Below the pieces are notes generated by a model. It searched no databases. It was given only the letters and a program-made list of their open reading frames with translations, and was not told the DNA's origin. From positions 1 through 26,801 of the forward strand of contig DAOTUD010000166.1 in assembly GCA_034437275.1 (NCBI GenBank): a stretch of DNA of 26,801 nt, written 5' to 3'. The position numbers and the translations under genes are program-made. The stretch is from TC-15 sp034437275 (GTDB lineage: Bacteria; Chloroflexota; Anaerolineae; Aggregatilineales; Aggregatilineaceae). Below are positions 1 to 6,548 of this stretch, piece by piece. Position 1 is the stretch's first letter, and each line of letters opens with the position of its first letter.

Positions 1-45
1 AGAGGGGGCCGGGGGGTGAGGGGGGGATAGGGGATGAGGGCCAAC
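1..45. repeat. G-rich/C-rich low-complexity stretch at the window edge
   Basis: The first ~45 bases are almost only G and A on the plus strand (runs GGGGG, GGGGGG, GGGGGGG), i.e. pyrimidine-rich on the minus strand in units like CCCTCA/CCCCTA. It resembles the dispersed C-rich repeats found in intergenic DNA of some GC-rich bacteria and could be a repeat at which assembly stopped. The repeat family is not identified. Confidence 0.4.
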
Positions 46-398
46 CGGTGGGCATATATTTCCGCCAACGTGTAGTAGTCTTGTGCGCCGGCGCGGATGG
101 CCCGGCATACCTGTTCGGTCATGCCCGCGTCCGCCAGTGCAAGCACAGGGGCCGACGGCTCGAGCGCGCATACACGCGCCACCCGGCCCGGGTCATCAGC
201 CGGCGACGCGGGCAGCCCGACAATTATGGCGTCGACATCCTGCCCGGCCTGTGCCGCTATCGCTTGCTCCAGGTCGGCAGCAGGTGCCAGGTCCAACTCA
301 AACGGATGCGGCAGCCTGTCGCGCAGGGTTTGTAAACAAGCAATGTCTGCCGATCTGTCGTGAAGCAAGAAAATACGGATACAGTTGTCGCCAACCAT
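1..398 (-). CDS. Degenerate response-regulator receiver domain protein, partial (3' end beyond window)
   Basis: An open frame starts at ATG 398 (minus) behind a GAGGGG Shine-Dalgarno 8 nt upstream and stays open to the window edge (132 codons). It reads like a CheY-type receiver: a beta1 segment IRIFLLHD, a central hydrophobic strand DVDAIIVGLP, then APVLALAD and the signature-like AIRAGAQDYY. The phosphoacceptor Asp expected in the central strand (usual form LLDLxLP) is replaced (IIVGLP), and no Lys follows the AQDY segment, so this is probably a pseudo-receiver that is not phosphorylated in the usual way. The last ~20 codons become proline-rich, read from a C-rich low-complexity stretch, and do not look like the end of a receiver fold. 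The gene may be disrupted there or joined to a repeat at a contig end. The family call rests on pattern only. Confidence 0.55.
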   Translation of the reverse strand, partial: MVGDNCIRIFLLHDRSADIACLQTLRDRLPHPFELDLAPAADLEQAIAAQAGQDVDAIIVGLPASPADDPGRVARVCALEPSAPVLALADAGMTEQVCRAIRAGAQDYYTLAEIYAHRLALIPYPPLTPRPP

Positions 399-474
399 AT
401 GTTTCCCCTCATTTCCACGACAGATGCAGACTTAAAGCCAATTCTAAACGTTTCGGCATAAAATCCCCAAATGT

Positions 475-939
475 TTATTGATTCGCTGCAATGATCAGCC
501 GCTGCGCCTCGGCCAGTGAATCTCCGGCGCGGCGTGCAGCCACCCGGCCTTCCCGCGCGATGACCAGCGCGACATACTCGCCGCTGTGCGCGCACTCGCC
601 ATCCCACAGTTCGGACGACACGCGCAGGTAGTCGCTGGCCTGGTTGATGTGAGCCACAATCGCCTCCGCCGCCGGATCGGCCTGGCGCTCGGCGGCGCTC
701 AGCGTCAGGGCGGGCGGCACGGGAAGCGCACGCTGGCACGACACCGGCTCGCCCGCGATCAACTGGTCCCACAGGCTGATCGCTTCGGCGTGGGCCTGCT
801 GCACGGTCGCCAGGTGCGCGGCGATCCGCGCCTGAGGATCGATGGTCGCGGTGGGGGCTGCGTCGGGTGTTGCGACGCATCCGGTCCCCACGACGCTCAA
901 CAGGAATATGCCACACCACCGGATGATCATTTTGGCCAT
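475..939 (-). CDS. Small secreted lipoprotein of unknown function
   Basis: 154 codons from ATG 939, with an AAGG Shine-Dalgarno 9 nt upstream; a second ATG three codons in is an alternative start. The N-terminus (MAKMIIRWCGIFLLSVVGTGC) has a short positive segment, a hydrophobic core and a lipobox-like VGTGC, predicting lipoprotein signal cleavage before Cys21. The mature part is helical and Ala/Glu-rich with three further Cys residues, one in PVSCQRALPVP and one in DGECAHSG, plus no motif I recognise. It lies 76 nt upstream of the receiver gene on the same strand and could be co-transcribed with it. The lipoprotein call is fairly sure; the function is unknown. Confidence 0.65.
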   Translation of the reverse strand: MAKMIIRWCGIFLLSVVGTGCVATPDAAPTATIDPQARIAAHLATVQQAHAEAISLWDQLIAGEPVSCQRALPVPPALTLSAAERQADPAAEAIVAHINQASDYLRVSSELWDGECAHSGEYVALVIAREGRVAARRAGDSLAEAQRLIIAANQ

Positions 940-1005
940 ACTTGACGCCTTGCTGTTTTTATTGTAGCGTTGCTCCCGCTGTTCGGTTTGTTAGGAGTTT
1001 CCTGG

Positions 1006-2304
1006 ATGACCGGTCGACGTTGGTTAAGCTTGATCGTACTGGCAACCGTGCTTGGACGCCTGGCGTTTTTGGTGTTGTTCAATGATCGGTTGTCGCTTCA
1101 GGCGTCGGGATACGATGATTACGCGGTCAACATCATGGCGGGCAACGGCTTTACACGCTTCGACGATGAGGATCCAAACCCGTTTGGCCAGGATGTTGAC
1201 TCCGACCTGCCCCCCCTGTACCCGTACTTCCTGGCCGGCGTCTACAAACTGGTTGCACGGGACCCGCTGCCGGTGGCGCTGATCCAGATCGGGTTTGATG
1301 TGCTGGTCGTCCTGCTGGTGTTTTGGATCGGACGCCGTCTGGCCGGTGAACGGGTCGGGTTGTGGGCGGCAGCATTTTATGGCCTGTATCCGTATTTACT
1401 GTATCAAAACTTGACGCTAAATGATACCGCAATTTTTATTTTATTCCTGACCGGCGGCATCTGGGCCGCATACCAGGCCCAGGCGACGGATGACTGGCGT
1501 TGGGCGGTGGCACTGGGCGGGCTGTTCGGCCTGGGGGCCTTGACCAAAAGCTGGGTGGTGCTGGTGCTGCCGCTGCTGGCGCTGTGGTGGTGGCGACAGC
1601 GTGATCTGCGGGCGGCGCTGCGCCTCGCGCTGATCAGCGGGCTGACGCTGCTGGCCGTGATCGCCCCCTGGGTGGCACGTAACACGCTGCTGCACGACGA
1701 ACTGACGTTCATCAGCACCAACGGCGGCAGCAACCTGCACCAGGGCAATAACCCGTGCGTGGCCGACCATCTGGCACGCGGCTGGGACGCCCAGTGGGTT
1801 AACTGCATCGAGAAGGAGCCCGCCGGCCTCAGCGAAGCGGACACCGACGCCTGGCACCGCGAGCAGGCGCTCAGCTACCTGCGCGCCAATCTTGACGACT
1901 GGCTGCACTTGTTTGGGACGAAGTTCTGGGTGTTATGGAGTCCGGCCATCATGCCGCACGAACTGCCGCCGCACGCCGAACTGCAAGACGACGCCGTGCT
2001 GCAATATCACACCACGACGTTTCAGGCTGCGCGGATCGTGCATCTGCTGTACTTCACGCCGCTGCTGGTACTGGGGATCGTCGGGCTGGTGATCGCGTGG
2101 CGGCGCGGGGTGTTGGTCGGCCCCCTGGTCGCTGTGCTGGTGGCAGTGACAGTCACCTATGTCGTGTTCCACCCCTCGACGCGCTATCGCTCGCCCGCCG
2201 ACCCATTCGTGTTCATCCTGGCCGCCTATGCGCTGGTGTACCTGTGGGACCGCGTGTCAGGCCGGGACCGCCAGCCGACCGCCGCACCGGGGGACGCCGG
2301 GTGA
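1006..2304 (+). CDS. Membrane glycosyltransferase, GT39/ArnT-like (PMT superfamily)
   Basis: 432 codons from ATG 1006, which has TTAGGAG 8 nt upstream. An in-frame TTG at 970 lacks a good ribosome site and would add 12 residues. The protein has a first membrane segment at about residues 5-25, then an extracytoplasmic loop with the acidic motif SGYDDYAVNIMAGNGF (GT39/GT83-type proteins carry Asp residues and a Tyr here that act in catalysis). A series of hydrophobic segments follows, with a second soluble loop around 230-310 containing a Cys pair (NNPCVAD, WVNCIEK). Family members move a sugar from a lipid-phosphate donor to protein or lipid acceptors. The substrate cannot be told. The next gene overlaps it by one base (TGATG), so the two are translated together. 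Confidence 0.75.
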   Translation: MTGRRWLSLIVLATVLGRLAFLVLFNDRLSLQASGYDDYAVNIMAGNGFTRFDDEDPNPFGQDVDSDLPPLYPYFLAGVYKLVARDPLPVALIQIGFDVLVVLLVFWIGRRLAGERVGLWAAAFYGLYPYLLYQNLTLNDTAIFILFLTGGIWAAYQAQATDDWRWAVALGGLFGLGALTKSWVVLVLPLLALWWWRQRDLRAALRLALISGLTLLAVIAPWVARNTLLHDELTFISTNGGSNLHQGNNPCVADHLARGWDAQWVNCIEKEPAGLSEADTDAWHREQALSYLRANLDDWLHLFGTKFWVLWSPAIMPHELPPHAELQDDAVLQYHTTTFQAARIVHLLYFTPLLVLGIVGLVIAWRRGVLVGPLVAVLVAVTVTYVVFHPSTRYRSPADPFVFILAAYALVYLWDRVSGRDRQPTAAPGDAG

Positions 2305-2795
2305 TGGCGACCTGCCATATCACGCTTGACGTCGAAGGCCGGGGACAGGTCTATGCTGACGATTTCAGCCCCATTCGCGTCTTTGGCGCGTGGGTGCGCG
2401 CCTACATCAGCGATCTGATCGTCCAGGGCGCGATCCAGAAGGGGCAGCGCATCACGGCAACCATCACGCCGCGCTACGATGCGTATCTCGTCCCGGCTCC
2501 GACGGTGCAGGCGACCGCCCCACCGGCCACGCCGCCCGCGTCCTGGCTGACGTTGGATACCACGCACGCCGATCCCAACCAGCCGGCGGCGTTCTTCACG
2601 CTCAAGCTGCGCGTGTGGCAGACCGATCTGGTGTACAGCCAGGACTTCCCGGTGCGCAGCCTGGAGGAGTTCTGGCACACGCTGGAAGCGTCGCTGCTGG
2701 AAGAAGGCGTACTGCACAAAGGCGACCACTACCTGCCCCGGGTGTACATTCGGGACGTCCCGCCGCCCGACGCCGCGCCCGGCGCAGCGGGCTAG
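2304..2795 (+). CDS. Hypothetical protein translationally coupled to the GT39-like gene
   Basis: 163 codons from ATG 2304, whose A is the last base of the upstream TGA. It has no signal peptide or membrane segment. The N-terminal ~55 residues (ITLDVEGRGQVYADDFSPIRVFGAWVRAYISDL) and the C-terminal ~70 residues (beginning near FFTLKLRVWQTDLVYSQDFPV) look like mixed beta/alpha cytoplasmic folds, separated by a Pro/Ala/Thr-rich linker at about 67-85. The two halves share a pattern of beta strands followed by a helix with aromatic residues, so an internal duplication is possible. I do not recognise a family. The one-base overlap ties its expression to the glycosyltransferase. Confidence 0.6.
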   Translation: MATCHITLDVEGRGQVYADDFSPIRVFGAWVRAYISDLIVQGAIQKGQRITATITPRYDAYLVPAPTVQATAPPATPPASWLTLDTTHADPNQPAAFFTLKLRVWQTDLVYSQDFPVRSLEEFWHTLEASLLEEGVLHKGDHYLPRVYIRDVPPPDAAPGAAG

Positions 2796-2805
2796 GCGCA
2801 GCCAG

Positions 2806-2826
2806 GCATCCCTTCCGCCGGGATGC
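2806..2826. terminator. Short hairpin between convergent genes
   Basis: GCATCCC (2806-2812) and GGGATGC (2820-2826) form a perfect 7-bp stem with a 7-nt loop in the 30-nt gap between two convergent genes; the right arm touches the stop codon of the FmdB-like gene. There is no U-run on either side, so this is at best a weak bidirectional terminator. Confidence 0.35.
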
Positions 2827-3233
2827 TAAGAGTCTATGTCGATCCCGGCGTCGGAGGGTGAATCCGGCTCCGGGGGCAGGCTGGCCTCGATATCTTCCGG
2901 GCTTTCCCCGCGTTCCAGGCGGTCGACCACTTCGGTAAAATCGTCGCCGATGTCTTCCCCGACTTCGGCGCTCATCTCGCGCAGCACGCGGCCCAGCGTG
3001 GCCGGGTCCGCGTGGTCCAGGTCATCCAGTGCGCTGTCGTCATCGTCCCAGGCCCCGTCCATCAAACGCGACACCACCGAGTGTTTGATCGCCACACGCG
3101 AGATCAGGCGTGTGAGGTCGGTGCTGCCGCAGTGAGGGCACGTCGGAGTGGCAGCGTCGTACTCCGCGTACGTTTTGTAGCGCAGCGTCACCGGCTGCCC
3201 GCAGGCGTTACAGCGATATTCATAAACAGGCAT
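2826..3233 (-). CDS. FmdB family zinc ribbon protein with acidic tail
   Basis: 135 codons from ATG 3233, chosen because family members begin MPVYEYRC; a GTG two codons upstream is also open. A GGGAG Shine-Dalgarno lies about 10 nt upstream of this ATG. The N-terminal zinc ribbon has Cys8-x2-Cys11 and Cys32-x2-Cys35 (CNAC, CPHC), the FmdB/CxxC_CXXC_SSSS pattern. The rest is a long acidic, probably helical tail (GAWDDDDSALDDLDHAD, and a Glu/Asp-rich C-terminus). FmdB-type proteins are named after a regulator of formamidase expression in Methylophilus, but most members have no proven role. Nothing nearby points to formamide metabolism. Confidence 0.8.
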   Translation of the reverse strand: MPVYEYRCNACGQPVTLRYKTYAEYDAATPTCPHCGSTDLTRLISRVAIKHSVVSRLMDGAWDDDDSALDDLDHADPATLGRVLREMSAEVGEDIGDDFTEVVDRLERGESPEDIEASLPPEPDSPSDAGIDIDS

Positions 3234-3359
3234 ATACACTTTGCTCCCACTCGTCTGATAGCTCTACCTGTATTCTAATGGAAAACTTGCTGAAGGTCTG
3301 TCGAGTTTACGGTAAAATCTAACTTATGATGTGTAACACAGAACTGAGAGGTTGACCGG

Positions 3360-4172
3360 ATGTATCGTTTCCAACCCTCGCCCGACAACCAGAACCAACC
3401 CAACCGGCAGGAACCACCGTCGCCGCCGCGCATCGCAGTGAAGATGCCGGTCGTCAAGCCGTTCCTGACGTTTGGCCTGTTGGCGCTCATCATCCTGATT
3501 TTCCTATATTATCTCAGCCTGTCAACGGGTGACATAGGGGGCCGGGTGCAGTTCCTTAACGACTGGGCCAAGGTCAACGAGCTGATCAAGGATGGCGAGT
3601 ACTACCGGCTGTTCAGCTCGATGTTCCTGCACCTGAACCTGATGCACATCGTATTTAACGGGTATGCGCTGTACATTATCGGGCGGGACGTGGAAGCGCT
3701 GTTCGGCCACCTGCGCTTTGCCCTGATCTATTTCCTGGGCGGGCTGTCCGGCTCATTAGGCAGCTTCATCTTTACCAGCGCGCCCTCGGTCGGCGCGTCG
3801 GGCGCGATCTTCGCCATCTTCGGTGCAGAGATGGTGTACTTCTACCAGAACCGGGAACTGCATGGCGCAGCGGGCCGGCGGCACCTCAACCAGTTGCTGT
3901 TCATCATGCTGTTGAATCTGGCGCTGGGCTTCTTCTCCACGACCACCGGCAGCTTCAAGATCGACAACGCCGGGCACATTGGCGGACTGATCGGCGGCGT
4001 GGTGCTGGCGTGGTTCATCGGCCCGTCCTACAACGTCACGCGCGATCCAAGCGCGGTCAACGGTATCCGGGTGGTGGACGAAAACACGATCCAACGCTGG
4101 GCGCTGCCCTCGGTGCTGTACGCGATCGGGCTGGTGGCGGTGTTGGCCTATGCGCTGTCGGCCCCCGCCTAA
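3360..4172 (+). CDS. Rhomboid family intramembrane serine protease
   Basis: 270 codons from ATG 3360, with GAGAGG 8 nt upstream. A proline-rich cytoplasmic N-tail (about residues 1-30) precedes six or more membrane segments. The hallmarks are present: HLNLMHIVFN with Asn100 (oxyanion side), GASG with the nucleophile Ser147, and NAGHIGG with the catalytic His206, so the Ser-His dyad is intact. The enzyme cleaves membrane-protein substrates within the bilayer; the substrate is unknown. A last hydrophobic segment near the C-terminus (LPSVLYAIGLVAVLAYAL) would be a seventh helix. Neighbours do not indicate a pathway. Confidence 0.92.
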   Translation: MYRFQPSPDNQNQPNRQEPPSPPRIAVKMPVVKPFLTFGLLALIILIFLYYLSLSTGDIGGRVQFLNDWAKVNELIKDGEYYRLFSSMFLHLNLMHIVFNGYALYIIGRDVEALFGHLRFALIYFLGGLSGSLGSFIFTSAPSVGASGAIFAIFGAEMVYFYQNRELHGAAGRRHLNQLLFIMLLNLALGFFSTTTGSFKIDNAGHIGGLIGGVVLAWFIGPSYNVTRDPSAVNGIRVVDENTIQRWALPSVLYAIGLVAVLAYALSAPA

Positions 4173-4203
4173 CCCGGCCACCCAACGCACAACGGCAACA
4201 AAA

Positions 4204-4239
4204 AAACCGGTGTAACGCTGCACAAAGCTGCACCGGTTT
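4204..4239. terminator. Bidirectional rho-independent terminator
   Basis: AAACCGGTG (4204-4212) pairs with CACCGGTTT (4231-4239). On the minus strand the stem is followed by an unbroken T-run (complement of the A-run 4200-4206), so it is a strong terminator for the bcp-like gene. On the plus strand it is followed by GTATTTT and can also stop rhomboid transcription. Confidence 0.85.
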
Positions 4240-4267
4240 GTATTTTCGCGGCTGGCCAGACGTTCCT

Positions 4268-4726
4268 CTACTCCGCCAGGAATTTACTCGCCAACTCCAC
4301 GCTCTTTTTGGGGCTGACCTTGACCTGGGCGTCGACGATGGTGCCCTCCTCGTCGATGATCCAGTGCGACCGGATGACGCCCAGGTATTTCTTGCCGTAC
4401 ATCGACTTTTCGCCCCACACGCCCCACACCTCCAACACCTCGTGCTCCGGGTCGGACAGCAGGTCGTACGGCAGGCTTTCCTCTTCTTTCCACTTGGCGA
4501 GGTCTTCGGGCGCGTCGGGGCTGAGGCCGAGCACGGTGGCGTTGACGTTCTGAAACTGTGGGAACGCATCACGCAGCCCACACGCCTGAGTGGTGCAGCC
4601 ACTTGTCCCGGCTTTGGGGTAGGCAAACAACACGATCTTCTGTCCGCGCAGATCACTCAGGCGGACGGGTTCACCATCCTGGTTGAGAAGTTCAAAATCG
4701 GGGGCTTTTTCGCCAACGGCTGGCAT
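4268..4726 (-). CDS. bcp: Peroxiredoxin, Bcp/PrxQ type
   Basis: 152 codons from ATG 4726, chosen for its AGGAGAG site 8 nt upstream and the usual family start (MPAVGEKAPDF); a longer frame upstream has no such support. It is a thioredoxin-fold AhpC/TSA peroxidase that reduces H2O2 and organic peroxides with thiol electrons. The active-site segment is PKAGTSGCTTQACG, with peroxidatic Cys44 and resolving Cys49 in the PrxQ five-residue spacing. The family usually has Thr-Pro-Gly-Cys; here Ser replaces Pro. A palindrome at 4767-4784 lies in the upstream region. The gene lies downstream of lexA on the same strand, with a 133-bp gap that probably carries its own promoter. Confidence 0.9.
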   Translation of the reverse strand: MPAVGEKAPDFELLNQDGEPVRLSDLRGQKIVLFAYPKAGTSGCTTQACGLRDAFPQFQNVNATVLGLSPDAPEDLAKWKEEESLPYDLLSDPEHEVLEVWGVWGEKSMYGKKYLGVIRSHWIIDEEGTIVDAQVKVSPKKSVELASKFLAE

Positions 4727-4766
4727 AACGACAACTCTCCTATTTCTGATCTCATTAACGAATGAC

Positions 4767-4784
4767 GCTAGATCAGAATCTAGC
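4767..4784. promoter_or_regulatory. Perfect dyad upstream of bcp (possible operator)
   Basis: GCTAGAT-CAGA-ATCTAGC is a perfect 7-bp inverted repeat with a 4-bp centre, about 40 bp upstream of the bcp start codon. The 18-bp size suits a dimeric repressor or activator. It does not resemble the LexA box nearby, nor a PerR or Fur box. The binding protein is unknown. Confidence 0.4.
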
Positions 4785-4859
4785 ACACTTGCCAGCACGG
4801 AACGATAAAACGGCAGATGTGCAGGCCAGGCGAGTTGTTCATGTTGGCGAACCGTGCCG

Positions 4860-5540
4860 TTAATGCAGCGTGCGCATCACGGCCAACACACGGCCCTGGA
4901 TGTTGACCTGGGCCGCATCGACGTAGATCGGGTCCATCAGCGGGTTAGCCGGTTGCAGCCGGACACGCTTACCTTCGGCGTAATAGTGCTTGAGCGTGGT
5001 TTCGCCGTGATCGCTCAGCCACACCGCGACCATATCCCCGTTTTGCGCGATGCTTTGCCGCCGGAGGATCACCACGTCCCCTTCGGCCACCATCGCATCG
5101 ATCATCGAATTGCCGGTGACCCGCAGCGCAAAGACTTCATCCTGGCGCAGCGTCCCGATCATATCCTGGGGTACGTCGATCAGATCGTCGTTGTCGTAGT
5201 AGTAGCCGAAATCCTCGCCGGGAATCGGCACCGGCTCGCTGGCTGCAATCTTGCCCACCAGCGGCACTTGCAGCAGGTGCGCATCATCGGCGACGTGGAC
5301 CGGCATTGCCTGGGGATCGTCGTGATTGACCAGGCGCAGCCCGCGCGAGACTTCCGGCTCGCGCTCCAGCAGCTCATAGTCAACCAGCTTGTTCAGATTG
5401 TAGTTGACCACCGAGGTCGAGGCGATATCCACCGCTTCGCCGATCTCGCGGATTGTCGGCGGAAAACCGTTCTCCTCGATGAAGCGTTTGATGAACCCCA
5501 GTATCTTCTCTTGCCGCGTCGAAAGTTTGGGCTTGTCCAT
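4860..5540 (-). CDS. lexA: LexA repressor (SOS regulator, self-cleaving serine protease)
   Basis: 226 codons from ATG 5540, with CGGAG 7 nt upstream. The N-terminal winged helix (about 1-70) begins LSTRQEKILGFIKRFIEENGFPPTIREIGEAV, the LexA DNA-binding pattern. The C-terminal S24 peptidase domain carries the nucleophile Ser145 (GNSMIDAM) and general base Lys184 (TTLKHYY). The cleavage segment is GKIAASEPVP: the scissile pair is Ala100-Ser101 instead of the common Ala-Gly. A ~25-residue acidic, Tyr-rich insert (EDFGYYYDNDDLID) follows the cleavage site. RecA-DNA filaments should trigger self-cleavage and derepress SOS genes. Its own promoter holds a perfect LexA box, so it is self-regulated. 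Confidence 0.96.
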   Translation of the reverse strand: MDKPKLSTRQEKILGFIKRFIEENGFPPTIREIGEAVDIASTSVVNYNLNKLVDYELLEREPEVSRGLRLVNHDDPQAMPVHVADDAHLLQVPLVGKIAASEPVPIPGEDFGYYYDNDDLIDVPQDMIGTLRQDEVFALRVTGNSMIDAMVAEGDVVILRRQSIAQNGDMVAVWLSDHGETTLKHYYAEGKRVRLQPANPLMDPIYVDAAQVNIQGRVLAVMRTLH

Positions 5541-5561
5541 GTGATTGCTCCGTGCTTTTTT

Positions 5562-5575
5562 CGCACAATAGTTCG
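5562..5575. promoter_or_regulatory. LexA box 2, one mismatch
   Basis: CGCAC-AATA-GTTCG matches the box with one mismatch in the left arm. It lies just downstream of the predicted lexA transcription start, 35 bp from box 1. It probably gives cooperative or roadblock repression. Confidence 0.6.
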
Positions 5576-5587
5576 TATTTAGGAAAA

Positions 5588-5617
5588 ATTATAAGGCGAA
5601 CCAATGTTCGGTGTCAA
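5588..5617 (-). promoter_or_regulatory. lexA promoter, near-perfect sigma70-type
   Basis: On the minus strand TTGACA (complement of 5612-5617) and TATAAT (complement of 5588-5593) are both exact consensus hexamers with an 18-bp spacer. The LexA box lies entirely within the spacer, so bound LexA would block RNA polymerase. Confidence 0.85.
5597..5610. promoter_or_regulatory. LexA (SOS) box 1
   Basis: CGAAC-CAAT-GTTCG is a perfect palindrome of the Gram-positive/actinobacterial-type SOS box (CGAAC-N4-GTTCG). It sits between the -35 and -10 of lexA. Confidence 0.9.
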
Positions 5618-5620
5618 GTT

Positions 5621-5650
5621 TTGCTGTTAGCGAACATCCGCCCTTATACT
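5621..5650 (+). promoter_or_regulatory. Promoter of the UPF0173 hydrolase
   Basis: TTGCTG (5621-5626) and TATACT (5645-5650) with an 18-bp spacer, 43 bp before the hydrolase start codon. A CGAAC half-site (5631-5635) lies in the spacer, and full LexA box 1 ends 10 bp upstream of the -35. Confidence 0.55.
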
Positions 5651-5692
5651 TGAATCAAATATAAAATTCGGTAGCGAAGGGAGCTTTTTGGC

Positions 5693-6382
5693 ATGTCTAT
5701 TCAGGTTACATGGCTGGGCCATTCGGGATTCCAGCTTGTGATCGGCGATCATCACGTCTTAATCGATCCGTTTCTGACCGGCAATCCGCTGGCTGCCGCA
5801 GACCCGGCAACCATTGAGGCCGACTACATCTTGCTGTCGCACGGGCACAGTGATCACGTGAGCGACGCCCCGGCGATTGCGCAGCGGACCGGCGCGACCG
5901 TCGTCGCTAACTTCGAGGTCGGCAGTTGGGTGCAAAACCAGCACAATGTCGAACACGTCCACACCCTGAACCCGGGCGGCGGCGTGCAGCTTCCCTTTGG
6001 CCGCGTCGAACTGACGATTGCGCACCACAGTTCGTCGCTGCCGGACGGCTCCTATGGGGGCCAGCCCAACGGCATTTTGCTCTTCACCACCGAGGGTAAG
6101 ACGCTCTACCACGCGGGCGACACCACCGTATTCTACGAGATGCAGTTGATCGGCGCGCACGGTATCGCGCTGGCGATACTGCCCATCGGGGATTACTTCA
6201 CGATGGGGATCCGAGATTCGCTCAAGGCGATTGAGTTCCTCAAGCCAGAGACCGTCATCCCCATGCACTACAACACCTTCGACCCCATCGCCCAGGATGC
6301 CGCCGCTTGGGCGCAGCAAGTCAACAACAAGACGAGCGCCAAGCCCATTGTGCTCGACCCCGGCGACACATACGAGGTGTAA
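5693..6382 (+). CDS. UPF0173 family metal-dependent hydrolase (metallo-beta-lactamase fold)
   Basis: 229 codons from ATG 5693, with AGGGAG 9 nt upstream. It has the start ITWLGHS-type pattern (VTWLGHSGFQL), then the zinc motif HGHSDH at residues 50-55, a later His pair (IAHHSS), HAGDTTVF with the bridging Asp, and the C-terminal PMHYNTF His. These are the metal ligands of the YtkL/UPF0173 branch of the metallo-beta-lactamase superfamily, whose substrates are largely unproven. Length is normal for the family. It is divergent from lexA across a 152-bp region with LexA sites; membership of the SOS regulon is possible but not shown. Confidence 0.9.
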   Translation: MSIQVTWLGHSGFQLVIGDHHVLIDPFLTGNPLAAADPATIEADYILLSHGHSDHVSDAPAIAQRTGATVVANFEVGSWVQNQHNVEHVHTLNPGGGVQLPFGRVELTIAHHSSSLPDGSYGGQPNGILLFTTEGKTLYHAGDTTVFYEMQLIGAHGIALAILPIGDYFTMGIRDSLKAIEFLKPETVIPMHYNTFDPIAQDAAAWAQQVNNKTSAKPIVLDPGDTYEV

Positions 6383-6412
6383 CGCGGCAGCTTGCTGCGA
6401 CAGCGTGACAGT

Positions 6413-6438
6413 GTGGGGACGCCGGAGACAGTCCCCAC
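6413..6438. repeat. 8-bp perfect hairpin between convergent genes
   Basis: GTGGGGAC (6413-6420) and GTCCCCAC (6431-6438) with a 10-nt loop. There is no T-run. It stands before the real terminator and could be an RNA-end stabiliser or a REP-like unit. Confidence 0.4.
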
Positions 6439-6465
6439 GTTGTCATGTGGCCATCACCACACCCA

Positions 6466-6489
6466 AAAAGGCCCGCCACCGGGCCTTTT
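6466..6489. terminator. Bidirectional rho-independent terminator
   Basis: AAAAGGCCC (6466-6474), 6-nt loop, GGGCCTTTT (6481-6489). It serves the plus-strand hydrolase and, by its symmetric A/T flanks, the convergent RACE-like gene. Confidence 0.85.
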
Positions 6490-6548
6490 CTAGATCGAGC
6501 AGATAGGGACTAATCCGCCGGGCTGGGCCGCAACTAAAGAAGAACATC

